Of a stretch of 64,000 nt of DNA, positions 8,471 through 17,409 are shown piece by piece. Below the pieces are notes generated by a model that made no database searches, was not told the origin of the DNA, and saw only the letters and a list, made by a program, of their open reading frames with translations. The DNA is from Gluconacetobacter diazotrophicus PA1 5. GTDB taxonomy: Bacteria > Pseudomonadota > Alphaproteobacteria > Acetobacterales > Acetobacteraceae. The stretch is from positions 3,016,001 to 3,080,000 of the forward strand of contig NC_010125.1 in assembly GCF_000067045.1 (NCBI RefSeq), read 5' to 3'. Each line of letters begins with the position of its first letter. Within the stretch, counting starts at the first letter, position 1. A program made the translations under genes and the position numbers.

Positions 8471-9237
8471 CATCGGGCCCGCTGAACGTCCTGGTCCTGG
8501 CGGGCACGCGCGCCGGCGCGTCCGACCCCATGGCCAGCGCGGCCGGCGTATCGCACAAGGCCATCCTGCCGGTGGCCGGCCGGCCGATGATCGCGCGGGT
8601 CGTGGACGCACTGGCCGCCAATCCCCGGATCGGCCGCATCGTCATCAGTATCGAGACCCCGGATATCCTGGCCGGCCTGCTGGACCATCCGGTCGAATTC
8701 CTGCCGCCGGCGCCCGGCCCCAGCGCCAGCGTGATGGCGGCCCTGCACACCCTGGGCACGCCGCTGCTGGTCACGACGGCGGACCACGCGCTGCTGCGGC
8801 CGGAATGGATCGATGCGTTCCTGGATTCGGCCGGCGGGACCTGCGACATGGCCGCCGCCATCGCGATGGCGGCCGACATCACGCGCGACGTGCCGGCGAC
8901 GAGGCGGACGATGATCCGCCTGGCGGACGGTGCGTTTTCAGGCTGCAACCTGTTCCTGTTCCGCACCCCGGCCGCCATCGGCGTGGTGCGGGCATGGCAG
9001 CGCCTTGAACAGGAACGCAAGCACCCGCTGCGCATGGCCCGCCTGCTGGGAATCGGGACGCTGGTCCGCTACCTGACCGGGCGGCTGACGCGCGCCGCCC
9101 TGTGCGCCCGGATCGGGATGCTGGGCCATGCCTCGGTCAGGCTGGTCGCCCTGCCCGACGGACGTGCGGCGGTGGATGTGGACAAGCCCGCCGACCTGGC
9201 CCTGGTCGAGACGATCCTGGCGCGCGCCGCCGCCTGA
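8467..9237 (+). CDS. NTP-transferase (MobA/GlmU-like nucleotidyltransferase)
   Basis: A 256-aa protein with a Rossmann-like NTP-transferase start, NVLVLAGTRAG, followed by HKAILPVAGRPMIARVVDAL. This is the pattern of sugar-phosphate or cobinamide-phosphate nucleotidylyltransferases. Further on is LLVTTADHALL, the metal-binding Asp region. The GTG start overlaps the hydroxylase stop (GTGA). The glycosyltransferase gene follows after 5 bp. The pair could make and use an activated head group for a sphingolipid; the nucleotide and acceptor are unknown. Confidence 0.75.
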   Translation: MTSGPLNVLVLAGTRAGASDPMASAAGVSHKAILPVAGRPMIARVVDALAANPRIGRIVISIETPDILAGLLDHPVEFLPPAPGPSASVMAALHTLGTPLLVTTADHALLRPEWIDAFLDSAGGTCDMAAAIAMAADITRDVPATRRTMIRLADGAFSGCNLFLFRTPAAIGVVRAWQRLEQERKHPLRMARLLGIGTLVRYLTGRLTRAALCARIGMLGHASVRLVALPDGRAAVDVDKPADLALVETILARAAA

Positions 9238-9242
9238 ATCCC

Positions 9243-10340
9243 ATGCGCATCGCCTATGTCATCAATTCGCTCGAAGGCGGGGGGGCCGCCTTTCCGGTGC
9301 CGGACATCACCCGCGTCATGCGCGGGGCCGGACATGACGTCGCCCTGTTCGCGCTGACCCGCCGCGACGGCCGTGCGCTGCCGGCCCTGCAGGCGGCCTC
9401 CCTGCCGGTGCAGGTGCGACCGGGGGGCGAAAAGGACCATCTGGCCGCCCTGCGCTGGCTGGACCGGTGCATCGGGGCATACCGTCCCGACCTGATCTGG
9501 ACATCGCTGACCCGGGCCACCGTGCTGGGACAGGTCGTCGGGCTGGCGCGGCGCGTTCCCGTCGTCAGCTGGCAGCATAATGCGGGGCTGAGCCGCGCGA
9601 ATATCCGCCTGCTGCGCGCCTTGCGGGGGCTGAGCCGTATCTGGGTGGCCGATTCACGCTGTGTGATGGATTTCATGCGCGACCGGTTGGCCATTCCGGC
9701 CGACCGGGCCGCGCTGTGGCCGATCTTCCGCGCCGACCCGGCCTGCCCCGTCGCCCGCCCCTGGCAGCCGGGCGAGACCGTGCGGATCGGGTCGCTGGGA
9801 CGGCTGCACTGGGCCAAGGGCTATGACGTCCTGTGCCACGCGCTGGCAATCCTGAAGACGGACGGATCGCTGCCGCCCTTTTCGATCTCGATCGCCGGCG
9901 AGGGCGCCGGCCGGCCGCAGCTTGAAGCCCTGATCCGCGACCTGCGGCTGACGACCCTTCGCCTGGATGGCTTCTGCACCGACGTGTCGGGCTTCCTGGC
10001 AGCGCAGCATGCCTATGTGCAGCCGTCGCGGCGCGAGGGCCTGTGCATTGCCGTGCATCAGGCCATGCAGGCCGGCCTGCCCCCGCTGGCGTCCTCGGTC
10101 GGCGAGATTTCCCATACCGTCACGGACGGGATATCCGGCCGGCTTGTTCCCCCCGGAGACGCGCCCGCCCTGGCCGCCGCGCTGGCACACATGCTGCGCC
10201 GGCCGGAAGCCCTGGCCGGGATGGGACAGGCGGCACGCGCCCACGTGCTGGACCGTTTCGCCCCCGCGCGCTTCGACGCCGCCGGCCGGGCGATCCTGGA
10301 GCGCGTCCTGCCCCCGGCGAACGCCGGGACGGGACCGTGA
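9243..10340 (+). CDS. Glycosyltransferase family 4 protein
   Basis: A 365-aa GT-B fold enzyme. The N-terminal MRIAYVINSLEGGGA is the usual GT4 glycine-rich start. GSLGRLHWAKGYDVL and SIAGEGAGRPQLEALI mark the nucleotide-sugar half. QPSRREGLCIAVHQAMQAG corresponds to the donor-binding EX7E motif, but the second Glu is replaced by Gln. It is the last gene of the coupled chain from the metallophosphoesterase. The inferred role is adding a sugar to the sphingolipid or another lipid head group. The Glu-to-Gln change may alter donor preference or retaining chemistry. Confidence 0.85.
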   Translation: MRIAYVINSLEGGGAAFPVPDITRVMRGAGHDVALFALTRRDGRALPALQAASLPVQVRPGGEKDHLAALRWLDRCIGAYRPDLIWTSLTRATVLGQVVGLARRVPVVSWQHNAGLSRANIRLLRALRGLSRIWVADSRCVMDFMRDRLAIPADRAALWPIFRADPACPVARPWQPGETVRIGSLGRLHWAKGYDVLCHALAILKTDGSLPPFSISIAGEGAGRPQLEALIRDLRLTTLRLDGFCTDVSGFLAAQHAYVQPSRREGLCIAVHQAMQAGLPPLASSVGEISHTVTDGISGRLVPPGDAPALAAALAHMLRRPEALAGMGQAARAHVLDRFAPARFDAAGRAILERVLPPANAGTGP

Positions 10341-10349
10341 CGCGCCGCG

Positions 10350-10847
10350 ATGCCCATCGACCTTGTCCAGAACCAGATCGCCATTCGCCGCGCCGTCGTC
10401 CATCTCTGCGGCCAGATGGGCTGGGCGGCGCTGCACGAACTGGTCCTGCCGGACGGGCGGCGGGCGGATATCATGGCGTTGCGGCCGGATAACGGCTTCG
10501 TCTGCATCGAGATCAAATCCGGTCCGCGCGATTTCCTGACCGATGCCAAATGGGCCTGCTACCGGGATTGGTGCGACCAGCTTTTCTTCGCCGTCGACCG
10601 GGGCTTCCCCCGGGACCTGTTGCCCGATACGGCCGGGATCATGGTCGCGGATACCGATGCCGTGCCCGGCGGGCTGAACGTGATCGCGGAGAGCGCCATC
10701 CTGCGCGACTCGGCGACCTCGGCCCTGGCGCCCGCGCGGCGGCGCAAGCTGACACATCTGTTCGCCATGCAGGCCGCCACCCGTCTGGGCCGCCTGGACG
10801 ACCCCGCCGTGACCGCCGCGCTGCGGACCGCGCGACGGGTCGAATGA
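10350..10847 (+). CDS. mmcB: MmcB family DNA repair protein
   Basis: A 165-aa protein with a PD-(D/E)xK-like core: RRADIMALRP followed by FVCIEIKSGPRDFLTDAKW. This corresponds to the D...ExK residues of nuclease-like folds and to the MmcB family of alphaproteobacteria. It begins 9 bp after the glycosyltransferase stop, so it may be co-transcribed by position. In Caulobacter, MmcB belongs to the SOS-linked mutagenesis/repair set; it has no obvious link to lipid synthesis. Confidence 0.8.
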   Translation: MPIDLVQNQIAIRRAVVHLCGQMGWAALHELVLPDGRRADIMALRPDNGFVCIEIKSGPRDFLTDAKWACYRDWCDQLFFAVDRGFPRDLLPDTAGIMVADTDAVPGGLNVIAESAILRDSATSALAPARRRKLTHLFAMQAATRLGRLDDPAVTAALRTARRVE

Positions 10848-10919
10848 CGCCACCCGGCTGACAGGAACCGCATTGTACGCCATGCAGGCTGCCAGACGCT
10901 GATCAAGAGAGGGCCACCG

Positions 10920-11708
10920 ATGTCAGACGCCATCCTGTGCCGGTTCGAAGCCGCACGGTCCATTGTCCGCGACGCGGCCGACCTGGCCATGTCCATGCGT
11001 CCGCCCTCGGGCGGCCCCACCGCGAAGCTGAAGAGCGCCCAGGACTGGCTGACCGAGGCGGACGGCGCGGTCGAGGCCCTGATTTCCGCGCGGATCGACA
11101 CCCTGTTCCCCGAGGACGGATTCCAGGGCGAGGAGGAAGGCCGCACCCGCACCGGACGCCTGCGCTGGGTGGTCGATCCGATCGATGGGACATCGAACTA
11201 TGCGCGCGGGCGCAATCGCTGGTGCGTGTCGCTGGGCCTGCTGGACGGCGACCAGCCGGTCGCGGGCATCATCCAGGCCCCGGCGCTGGGCGAGACCTAT
11301 ACCGCCGTGCGCGGGCACGGCGCATTCCTCAACGGCCGGCCGATCCGGGCCTCGGCGGTGACGGACACGCGCTCGGCCATGGTGGAGATGGGGTGGAGCA
11401 GCCGCGTGCCCGACGGCGTCTTCGCCGAGAAGGCAGCGACCATCCTGCGCCTGGGGGCCATGCCGCGTTCGAGCGGGTCGGGCGCGCTGGCCCTGGCCGA
11501 CGTCGCCTGCGGGCGGCTGGACGGCTATCTGGAGATCGTGATCAACCTGTGGGACGTGGCGGCGGCCCTGGTCCTGCTGGAGGAAGCGGGGGCACGCGTC
11601 TCGCCCTTCCTGCGCGATGGCGGGCTGGAGGGCGGGATCACCCTTCTTGCGGCGGCGCCTGGAATAGCCGCCGATCTGGCGGTCGCGCTGGAGGTTCCGC
11701 TGGACTGA
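10920..11708 (+). CDS. Inositol monophosphatase family protein
   Basis: A 262-aa Li-sensitive phosphatase-family protein. The metal-binding motifs are present: EDGFQGEEEG, WVVDPIDGTSNYARG (the classic DPIDGT) and LWDVAAALVLLEEAG (the WDxAA motif). Family members act on inositol phosphate, histidinol phosphate, fructose-1,6-bisphosphate or PAP, and sequence reading cannot separate these. It lies 72 bp after mmcB. A link to inositol-containing sphingolipids is possible given the nearby cluster but is speculation. Confidence 0.85.
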   Translation: MSDAILCRFEAARSIVRDAADLAMSMRPPSGGPTAKLKSAQDWLTEADGAVEALISARIDTLFPEDGFQGEEEGRTRTGRLRWVVDPIDGTSNYARGRNRWCVSLGLLDGDQPVAGIIQAPALGETYTAVRGHGAFLNGRPIRASAVTDTRSAMVEMGWSSRVPDGVFAEKAATILRLGAMPRSSGSGALALADVACGRLDGYLEIVINLWDVAAALVLLEEAGARVSPFLRDGGLEGGITLLAAAPGIAADLAVALEVPLD

Positions 11709-11854
11709 CCCATGGCCATGGTTGCGCCATAAAAAATCACTAGGAACAGGGATCTGGTCCGGGTCATTGTCCGAACGGTTCGGTAAACCCGGACGCATTT
11801 CGCACATTATCTGAACGGGCATCCGATAATGGATGTTCTGGGAGAAAACGGAGC

Positions 11855-12694
11855 ATGTCTTTGCGAGACGGTCTTTCCCGCGGGACGCTGGCGGTGCTGG
11901 CGGCGGTACTGGCGCTGCCGGCCGGTTCGGCCCTGGCGAGCAGCGAGCGACAGCAATCCCTGGTGGACCGCGCCACCCTGACCGTACGCGACATGTTCGC
12001 CGGTGCCCGTCCGGACAGCAAAATCACCCGCTATATGGTCAAGGCCCGCGCGGTGATGGTCTGCCCGTCGATCTTCCGCATGTCGATCGGGTTCGGCGGA
12101 TCGGGGGGCGGATGCGTCCTGCTGTCGCGCGACGCGCGGGGGTCGTGGTCGGACGCGGCCTTCTTCACCCTGGATTCGGCCACTGTCGGGGTCCAGCTCG
12201 GGATGCAGGATTCCCAGGTCATGTTCTTCGTCATGACCGATCGCGGGCTGCAGGCGCTGGTGGACAACCAGTTCCAGCTTGGCGCCGACGCGGGGGCATC
12301 GTTCGCCACCATGGGGTCGGGGATCGAGAGCGGTACCACCGGCCAGCGCAACACTGACATCATGGCCATCCAGAAATCCAAGGGCCTGTTCGCCGGCGCC
12401 GCGCTGGGCGGGTCGAAACTGTCGGTCAACAGCAGTGCCAACCGGTCCTACTACAACCAGATCGTCGGCCCCGAGGACATCGTGATCTCGATGCGCGTCA
12501 ACAATCCCGGTGCCGACCCGCTGCGCAGCGCGCTGAGCGAGGTGCAGGCCCAGGCCTCAGCCGCGCCCGCACCCGCGATGCCGCCCCCGGCGGGCCCGCC
12601 GGGGGCCTATTCGCCGGCGGGCGGTGAACCGGCGCAGGTCACCCCCGCGCCGTCATCCGGCCCCATCAACGCCCAGCCCCTGTCGCCCCCGTAA
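11855..12694 (+). CDS. SYLF (Ysc84-like) lipid-binding protein, secreted
   Basis: A 279-aa protein with a clear N-terminal signal segment (LAVLAAVLALPAGSALA, residues 10-26). It then has the SYLF/Ysc84 domain, with GGSGGGCVLLSRD, WSDAAFFTLDSATVGVQLG and GADAGASFATMGSG. The C-terminus (about 228-279) is a low-complexity Ala/Pro-rich tail. SYLF domains bind membranes and phosphoinositides in eukaryotes; the bacterial role is poorly defined. The last 29 bases overlap the 3' end of mltG on the other strand. Confidence 0.85.
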   Translation: MSLRDGLSRGTLAVLAAVLALPAGSALASSERQQSLVDRATLTVRDMFAGARPDSKITRYMVKARAVMVCPSIFRMSIGFGGSGGGCVLLSRDARGSWSDAAFFTLDSATVGVQLGMQDSQVMFFVMTDRGLQALVDNQFQLGADAGASFATMGSGIESGTTGQRNTDIMAIQKSKGLFAGAALGGSKLSVNSSANRSYYNQIVGPEDIVISMRVNNPGADPLRSALSEVQAQASAAPAPAMPPPAGPPGAYSPAGGEPAQVTPAPSSGPINAQPLSPP

Positions 12695-13685
12695 GGGCCC
12701 CCTGCGGTTCCTTACGCGCCCGATAGGCACCGACATTGCGGTTATGATCGGCCAGGCTACCGGCGAAGACGTGGCCGCCCGTGCCGTCGGCGACGAAATA
12801 CAGGGCGTCGCCGTCCGCCGGGTGCGCCACCGCGTCCAGCGCGGCGCGGCCCGGCGAACAGATCGGGCCGACGGGCAGGCCCGGCAGGGTATAGGTATTG
12901 TAGGCGCTGGGCGCCGCCAGTTCGGCGCGGGTCAGCGCGTGGCCTAGCGGCCCTGCCCCGTGATTGATGCCATAGACCACCGTCGGGTCGGATTGCAGGC
13001 GCATGCCGAGACGCAGCCGGTTGATGAAGACGCGCGCCACCTGCTTGCGCTCGGCGGGAATCGCCGTTTCGCGCTCGACCATCGATGCCAGGATCAGCAG
13101 GGTGCGCCGGTCGGGTATTTCGGGCACCGGCGTGCGATCGCGCCAGACCGCATCCAGGGTCGTGTCCATCGCGCCCCGCATCCGTGCCAGCAACGCGGCG
13201 CGGGACGTGCCCCATTCATAATCATAGGTCTGCGGCAGGACATCGCCCTCGGCCAGCGACGGCATGGGGCCGGACAGCACCGGTGCGCGATCGACGAGGT
13301 CGATGACCTGGATGACCGACAGGCCCTCGGGCACCGTTATGGGATGCAGCACAGGCCGGGCGTGGCGCAGCACGAACAGCGCGTCACGAATCGAGCCATA
13401 GGCCGGGAATTCCAGTTCCGCCGCATGCAGGACGCCGTCACGCCGCGTCAGATGCACTGCCACGCGAAAGACCAGTGCGGCCAGGCGTCCGTCCCGGATC
13501 ACCCGCGCATGCTGCAAGGTGGCGACGGTGCTGCCCAGGCCGCCCCGGGGCACGACCACCGCACGGGCCTGCGTGGCCGGACCCTGCGCGCCATACAGCC
13601 ACCATGCCCAGCCCGCGACGCCGCCCGCCCCCATACACAGGAGGGCCAGCAGCAGCAGGCCGGTTATAATGAGGCGCTTGAACAT
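12666..13685 (-). CDS. mltG: Endolytic murein transglycosylase MltG
   Basis: A 339-aa YceG/MltG family protein. One N-terminal transmembrane helix (LIITGLLLLALLCMGAGGVAG) is followed by a LysM-like region and the catalytic domain. LILASMVERETAI holds the catalytic Glu, and FINRLRLGMRLQSDPTVVYG and SAYNTYTLPGLP are family signatures. It cleaves nascent glycan strands in the periplasm and terminates their elongation. It is the last gene of the fabD-fabG-acpP-fabF-mltG operon, 31 bp after fabF, an arrangement common in Proteobacteria. Confidence 0.95.
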   Translation of the reverse strand: MFKRLIITGLLLLALLCMGAGGVAGWAWWLYGAQGPATQARAVVVPRGGLGSTVATLQHARVIRDGRLAALVFRVAVHLTRRDGVLHAAELEFPAYGSIRDALFVLRHARPVLHPITVPEGLSVIQVIDLVDRAPVLSGPMPSLAEGDVLPQTYDYEWGTSRAALLARMRGAMDTTLDAVWRDRTPVPEIPDRRTLLILASMVERETAIPAERKQVARVFINRLRLGMRLQSDPTVVYGINHGAGPLGHALTRAELAAPSAYNTYTLPGLPVGPICSPGRAALDAVAHPADGDALYFVADGTGGHVFAGSLADHNRNVGAYRARKEPQGALTGATGAGR

Positions 13686-13716
13686 CCTGCCTGTCGGCGG
13701 CCGATGGCGCGGCCGG

Positions 13717-15024
13717 TCAGACGCCGCGCAGGATGACGCTGGCGTTGGTGCCCCCGAAGCCGAAGCTGTTCGACAGGGCGATATCGATCTTGCGGCGCTG
13801 GGCCTCGTGCGCCACCCGGTCGATCGCGCTCTCGCGAGACGGATTGTCCAGGTTCAGCGTGGGCGGTGCGACATTGTCGCGGATCGCCAGGATCGAGAAG
13901 ATCGCCTCGACCGCGCCGGCCGCGCCCAGCAGATGGCCGATGGCGGACTTGGTCGAGGACATGGCCACCTTGCCGGCATCGTCGCCGAACAGGCGTTCGA
14001 CCGCCTGCAGTTCCAGGTCGTCCGCCATGGTCGAGGTGCCGTGGGCGTTGACGTAGCCGATATCCGCCACGTCGATCCCGGCGCTGCGCACGGCGGCCTG
14101 CATGGCGCGATAGGCGCCCTCGTGCCCCTCGGCGGGGGCGGTGATGTGATAGGCGTCGCCGGACATGCCGTATCCGATGACTTCGCCATAGATCTTGGCG
14201 CCGCGGGCCTTCGCGTGCTCGTACTCTTCCAGCACCACGATGCCGGCGCCCTCGCCCATCACGAAGCCGTCGCGGTCGCGGTCCCAGGGACGCGACGCCT
14301 TTTCCGGCGTGTCGTTGAAGGCGGTGGACAGCGCGCGCGCCGAACTGAAGCCCGCGATGCCCAGCGGGCAGACGGCGGCCTCGGCCCCGCCGGCGACCAT
14401 GACGTCGGCATCACCGAGCATGATCAGCCGCGAGGCGTCGCCGATCGCATGCACGCCGGTGGCGCAGGCGGTCACGACCGAATGGTTCGGTCCCTTGAAA
14501 CCGTATTTGATCGACACATGGCCCGAGACCAGGTTGATCAGCGCGGACGGGATGAAGAAGGGCGACAGGCGCCGCGCGCGTCCCTCATGCACCGTCACCG
14601 ACGCATCGTAGATCGTCTGCAGGCCGCCGATGCCCGAGCCGATCATGACGCCGGTCCGGCAGCGATCTTCCTCGGATTCCGGCTTCCAGCCCGAATCCTC
14701 GACCGCCTCGGTCGCCGCGACGAGGCCCAGATGGATGAAGCGATCCATCTTCTTCTGGTCCTTGACGGGCACCCAGTCCGACAGGGTCAGGCGACCCTCG
14801 GCGGTCGGGCCGGCAGGCACTTCGCCCGCGACATGCGCGGGCAGATCGGATGGGTCGAACGAGGAAATACGGCCGAAGCCGTTTTCCCCCGCGATCAGGC
14901 GCGACCAGTTATGTTCGAGCCCCAGCCCGAGCGGGCTGACAATGCCCATACCGGTGACAACGACGCGTCGACGTTCCGACGCCACTCCGGCAGACTGTAT
15001 CAACCCGCTCCGCTCCCTGATCAC
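13717..15024 (-). CDS. fabF: Beta-ketoacyl-ACP synthase II
   Basis: A thiolase-fold condensing enzyme. The active-site residues are all visible: the nucleophile in VTACATGVHAIG, the first His in NAHGTSTMADD, and KSAIGHLLGAAG with Lys and the second His. It elongates acyl-ACP with malonyl-ACP. The longest reading (435 aa) starts at GTG 15024. A second in-frame GTG at 14985 would give 422 aa, closer to the family norm, so the start is uncertain. It follows acpP by 23 bp. Confidence 0.95.
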   Translation of the reverse strand: MIRERSGLIQSAGVASERRRVVVTGMGIVSPLGLGLEHNWSRLIAGENGFGRISSFDPSDLPAHVAGEVPAGPTAEGRLTLSDWVPVKDQKKMDRFIHLGLVAATEAVEDSGWKPESEEDRCRTGVMIGSGIGGLQTIYDASVTVHEGRARRLSPFFIPSALINLVSGHVSIKYGFKGPNHSVVTACATGVHAIGDASRLIMLGDADVMVAGGAEAAVCPLGIAGFSSARALSTAFNDTPEKASRPWDRDRDGFVMGEGAGIVVLEEYEHAKARGAKIYGEVIGYGMSGDAYHITAPAEGHEGAYRAMQAAVRSAGIDVADIGYVNAHGTSTMADDLELQAVERLFGDDAGKVAMSSTKSAIGHLLGAAGAVEAIFSILAIRDNVAPPTLNLDNPSRESAIDRVAHEAQRRKIDIALSNSFGFGGTNASVILRGV

Positions 15025-15047
15025 GAAATCCGATTTCCCGGCCGACT

Positions 15048-15287
15048 TCAGGCGGCCTTCTGCTTCTCGATGTAGTCGATCGCGTCCTTCACGGTCGCGA
15101 TCTTTTCGGCCGCGTCTTCCGGAATTTCAACGCTGAAGGCTTCTTCGAACGCCATCACCAGTTCGACCGTGTCAAGGCTGTCGGCGCCCAGGTCGTCGAT
15201 GAAGGAGGCTTCCGGCGTGACCTTGCTTTCCTCGACACCGAGGTGTTCGACCACAATCTTCTTAACCTTGTCGGCGATTTCGCTCAT
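15048..15287 (-). CDS. acpP: Acyl carrier protein (housekeeping)
   Basis: A 79-aa classical AcpP with the phosphopantetheine site [16 protein letters not shown] (Ser37). The ATG at 15287 was chosen because it gives the canonical [18 protein letters not shown] start; the longer open frame upstream has no family similarity. It carries acyl chains for type II fatty acid synthesis. It lies between fabG and fabF with a 262-bp gap upstream, so it probably has its own promoter. Confidence 0.97.
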   Translation of the reverse strand: MSEIADKVKKIVVEHLGVEESKVTPEASFIDDLGADSLDTVELVMAFEEAFSVEIPEDAAEKIATVKDAIDYIEKQKAA

Positions 15288-15410
15288 CTGTCTTCGCTTC
15301 CTGTCTGCCCCATAGAAACGGGCGGTTCGAAATTCATTCGTCCTGTCTGACGTCCCGCAAACCGGAACCGCGGGAAACACGTCCAGCCCGCTTCGGACGA
15401 AGCAGCGGCG

Positions 15411-15439
15411 GATTAGCACGGTTTCTCGGCCGTCGCCAA
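15411..15439 (-). promoter_or_regulatory. Candidate acpP promoter
   Basis: On the minus strand TTGGCG (15439-15434) and CTAATC (15416-15411) are separated by 17 bp, about 125 bp before the acpP ATG, in the otherwise unexplained gap between fabG and acpP. A separate strong promoter for acpP is common. Prediction by eye. Confidence 0.35.
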
Positions 15440-15549
15440 GGCGGGGATCGTGTTTCCGCCACAATCTGCCGCCCGGCGCCTGGACGAATCCGGCAAAAGC
15501 GCACTGTTTTCCGTCATATCCCCTTCGCCGTCCAGCGGAATCGGCCCCG

Positions 15550-16299
15550 TCAGGGCATCGCCATTCCGCCGTTGACGTTCAGGGTCGTGCCGGTGATCCA
15601 TCCCGCCTCGTCCGACGCCAGATAGGCCACGGCGGCGGCGATATCGTCCGGCTGGCCCATGCGGCCCAGCGGAATGCCGCCCAGCAGCTTTTCGCGCTGC
15701 GCGTCGGACAGCACGTCGGTCATGGCGGTCTGGATGAAGCCGGGGGCCACCACATTGACCGTCACGCCGCGCGGCCCGGCTTCCTGGGCCAGGGACTTGC
15801 TCATGCCGATCATGCCGGCCTTGGCCGCCGAATAATTGGCCTGTCCGGCATTGCCGGTCACGCCCACGATCGAGGCGATGCTGACGATCCGGCCCGCCCG
15901 GCGCCGCAGCATGCCCTTCAGGACAGCACGGCAGAGGCGGAACGGGGCGGCCAGGTCGACCTCGATCACCCGGTTCCAGTCCTCGTCCTTCATGCGAATC
16001 GCCAGCCCGTCGCGCGTCAGGCCCGCATTGTTGACCAGGATGTCCAGCGGGGCGCCGGCGATCGTCTCGGCCGCCGCGACCAGCGCGTCGGCCGCCGCCG
16101 GGTCGGACAGGTCGGCCGGGCAGACATGGACCCGCGTGCCGTCGGGCGCGATCTCGGCCGCGACCTGGGCCAGCACGGACTCCCGCGTGCCGGACAGGAC
16201 GACCCGGGCGCCCTGGGCGTGAAGGGTCCGCGCGATCGCGGCACCGATTCCCCCCGATGCGCCCGTTACCAGCGCGGTCTTGCCATCCAACCTGAACAT
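15550..16299 (-). CDS. fabG: 3-oxoacyl-ACP reductase
   Basis: A 249-aa short-chain dehydrogenase. It has the NADPH-binding [12 protein letters not shown] motif, [10 protein letters not shown] and the catalytic Tyr/Lys in [17 protein letters not shown]. The C-terminal end [12 protein letters not shown] is characteristic of FabG. It reduces 3-oxoacyl-ACP in fatty acid elongation. It lies between fabD and acpP in the classic fab order, with a short gap to fabD. Confidence 0.96.
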   Translation of the reverse strand: MFRLDGKTALVTGASGGIGAAIARTLHAQGARVVLSGTRESVLAQVAAEIAPDGTRVHVCPADLSDPAAADALVAAAETIAGAPLDILVNNAGLTRDGLAIRMKDEDWNRVIEVDLAAPFRLCRAVLKGMLRRRAGRIVSIASIVGVTGNAGQANYSAAKAGMIGMSKSLAQEAGPRGVTVNVVAPGFIQTAMTDVLSDAQREKLLGGIPLGRMGQPDDIAAAVAYLASDEAGWITGTTLNVNGGMAMP

Positions 16300-16345
16300 C
16301 AGCCTGTCCTCGTCCCTAGAATATCAGTCCGTATAAAGCGATCCA

Positions 16346-17317
16346 TCACAGGGTCGCGAGAAATGCCTCGACGTCCGCCGGCGTGCCGACCGAACGGGTC
16401 GCCGCGTCGGGGACGATGCGCCGCACCAGGCCGGACAGCACCTTGCCGGCGCCCAGTTCGACGAAACTGTCGACGCCCATCGCCGCCATCGCCTCGACGC
16501 TCTCGCGCCAGCGCACGGTCCCGGTGACCTGGCGCACCAGCAGGTCGCGGATCGCCTGGGGGTCCGTCACCTTGGCCGCCGACACGTTCGCCACCACCGG
16601 CACGACGGGCGGCGCGATCTCGGCCCTCTCCAGGGCCTCGCCCATCGCGTCGGCGGCGGGGGCCATCAGCGAACAATGGAAGGGCGCCGACACCGGCAGC
16701 AGCAGCGCGCGCTTCACCCCGCGCGCCTTGGCCACGCCGATCGCCCGCTCGACGGCCGAAAGGCGGCCGGAAATGACGATCTGGCCCCCGCCATTGTCAT
16801 TGGCGATTTCGATCGTCTCGGTCCGGTCCGGCTGGCCCTCGGTCCGCAGGATCGCGGCTTCGGCGCAGATGGCGCGGGCCTGGTCCAGGTCCACGCCGAT
16901 CAGCGCGGCCATCCCGCCCTCGCCCGCCGGCACCGCCTTCTGCATGGCGGTGCCGCGCAGGCGCAGCAGGCGCGCGGTCTGGGCGATACCCAGCGCGCCG
17001 GCCGCCGCCAGGGCGGAATATTCGCCCAGCGAGTGGCCGGCGACCAGGGCAGCCGTGCGCTTCAGGTCCAGGCCGCCTTCCTTCTCCAGCACCCGCAGCA
17101 CCGCCAGCGACACGGCCATCAGGGCGGGCTGGGTGTTTTCGGTGCGGGTCAGGTCCTCCATCGGTCCTTCGAACATCAGGGCCGACAGCTTCTGGTCCAG
17201 CGCGTCGTCGACTTCCTGGAACACCTCGCGCGCCGGGGCGAAAGCTGCCGCGAGTTCGCTTCCCATTCCGACGGACTGGCTGCCCTGGCCGGGGAAGATG
17301 AAAGCGTGAACAGGCAT
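16346..17317 (-). CDS. fabD: Malonyl-CoA:ACP transacylase
   Basis: A 323-aa transacylase. It starts with FIFPGQGSQSVGMG and has the nucleophile elbow AGHSLGEYSALAAAG and the second catalytic His region LPVSAPFHCSLM. The ATG at 17317 was chosen because the family sequence begins there; the longer open frame is rich in shadow coding. It loads malonate onto ACP to feed FabF. It is the first gene of the fab operon. Confidence 0.96.
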   Translation of the reverse strand: MPVHAFIFPGQGSQSVGMGSELAAAFAPAREVFQEVDDALDQKLSALMFEGPMEDLTRTENTQPALMAVSLAVLRVLEKEGGLDLKRTAALVAGHSLGEYSALAAAGALGIAQTARLLRLRGTAMQKAVPAGEGGMAALIGVDLDQARAICAEAAILRTEGQPDRTETIEIANDNGGGQIVISGRLSAVERAIGVAKARGVKRALLLPVSAPFHCSLMAPAADAMGEALERAEIAPPVVPVVANVSAAKVTDPQAIRDLLVRQVTGTVRWRESVEAMAAMGVDSFVELGAGKVLSGLVRRIVPDAATRSVGTPADVEAFLATL

Positions 17318-17409
17318 GGCGTCCTCGTTATTCAAGATGTTGCGCATGGATGGTGCGCCTTCCGGCCCGCGAGATGGCGGCAGGAGGTCGCCCGTGTCAA
17401 TCGCCCGGG

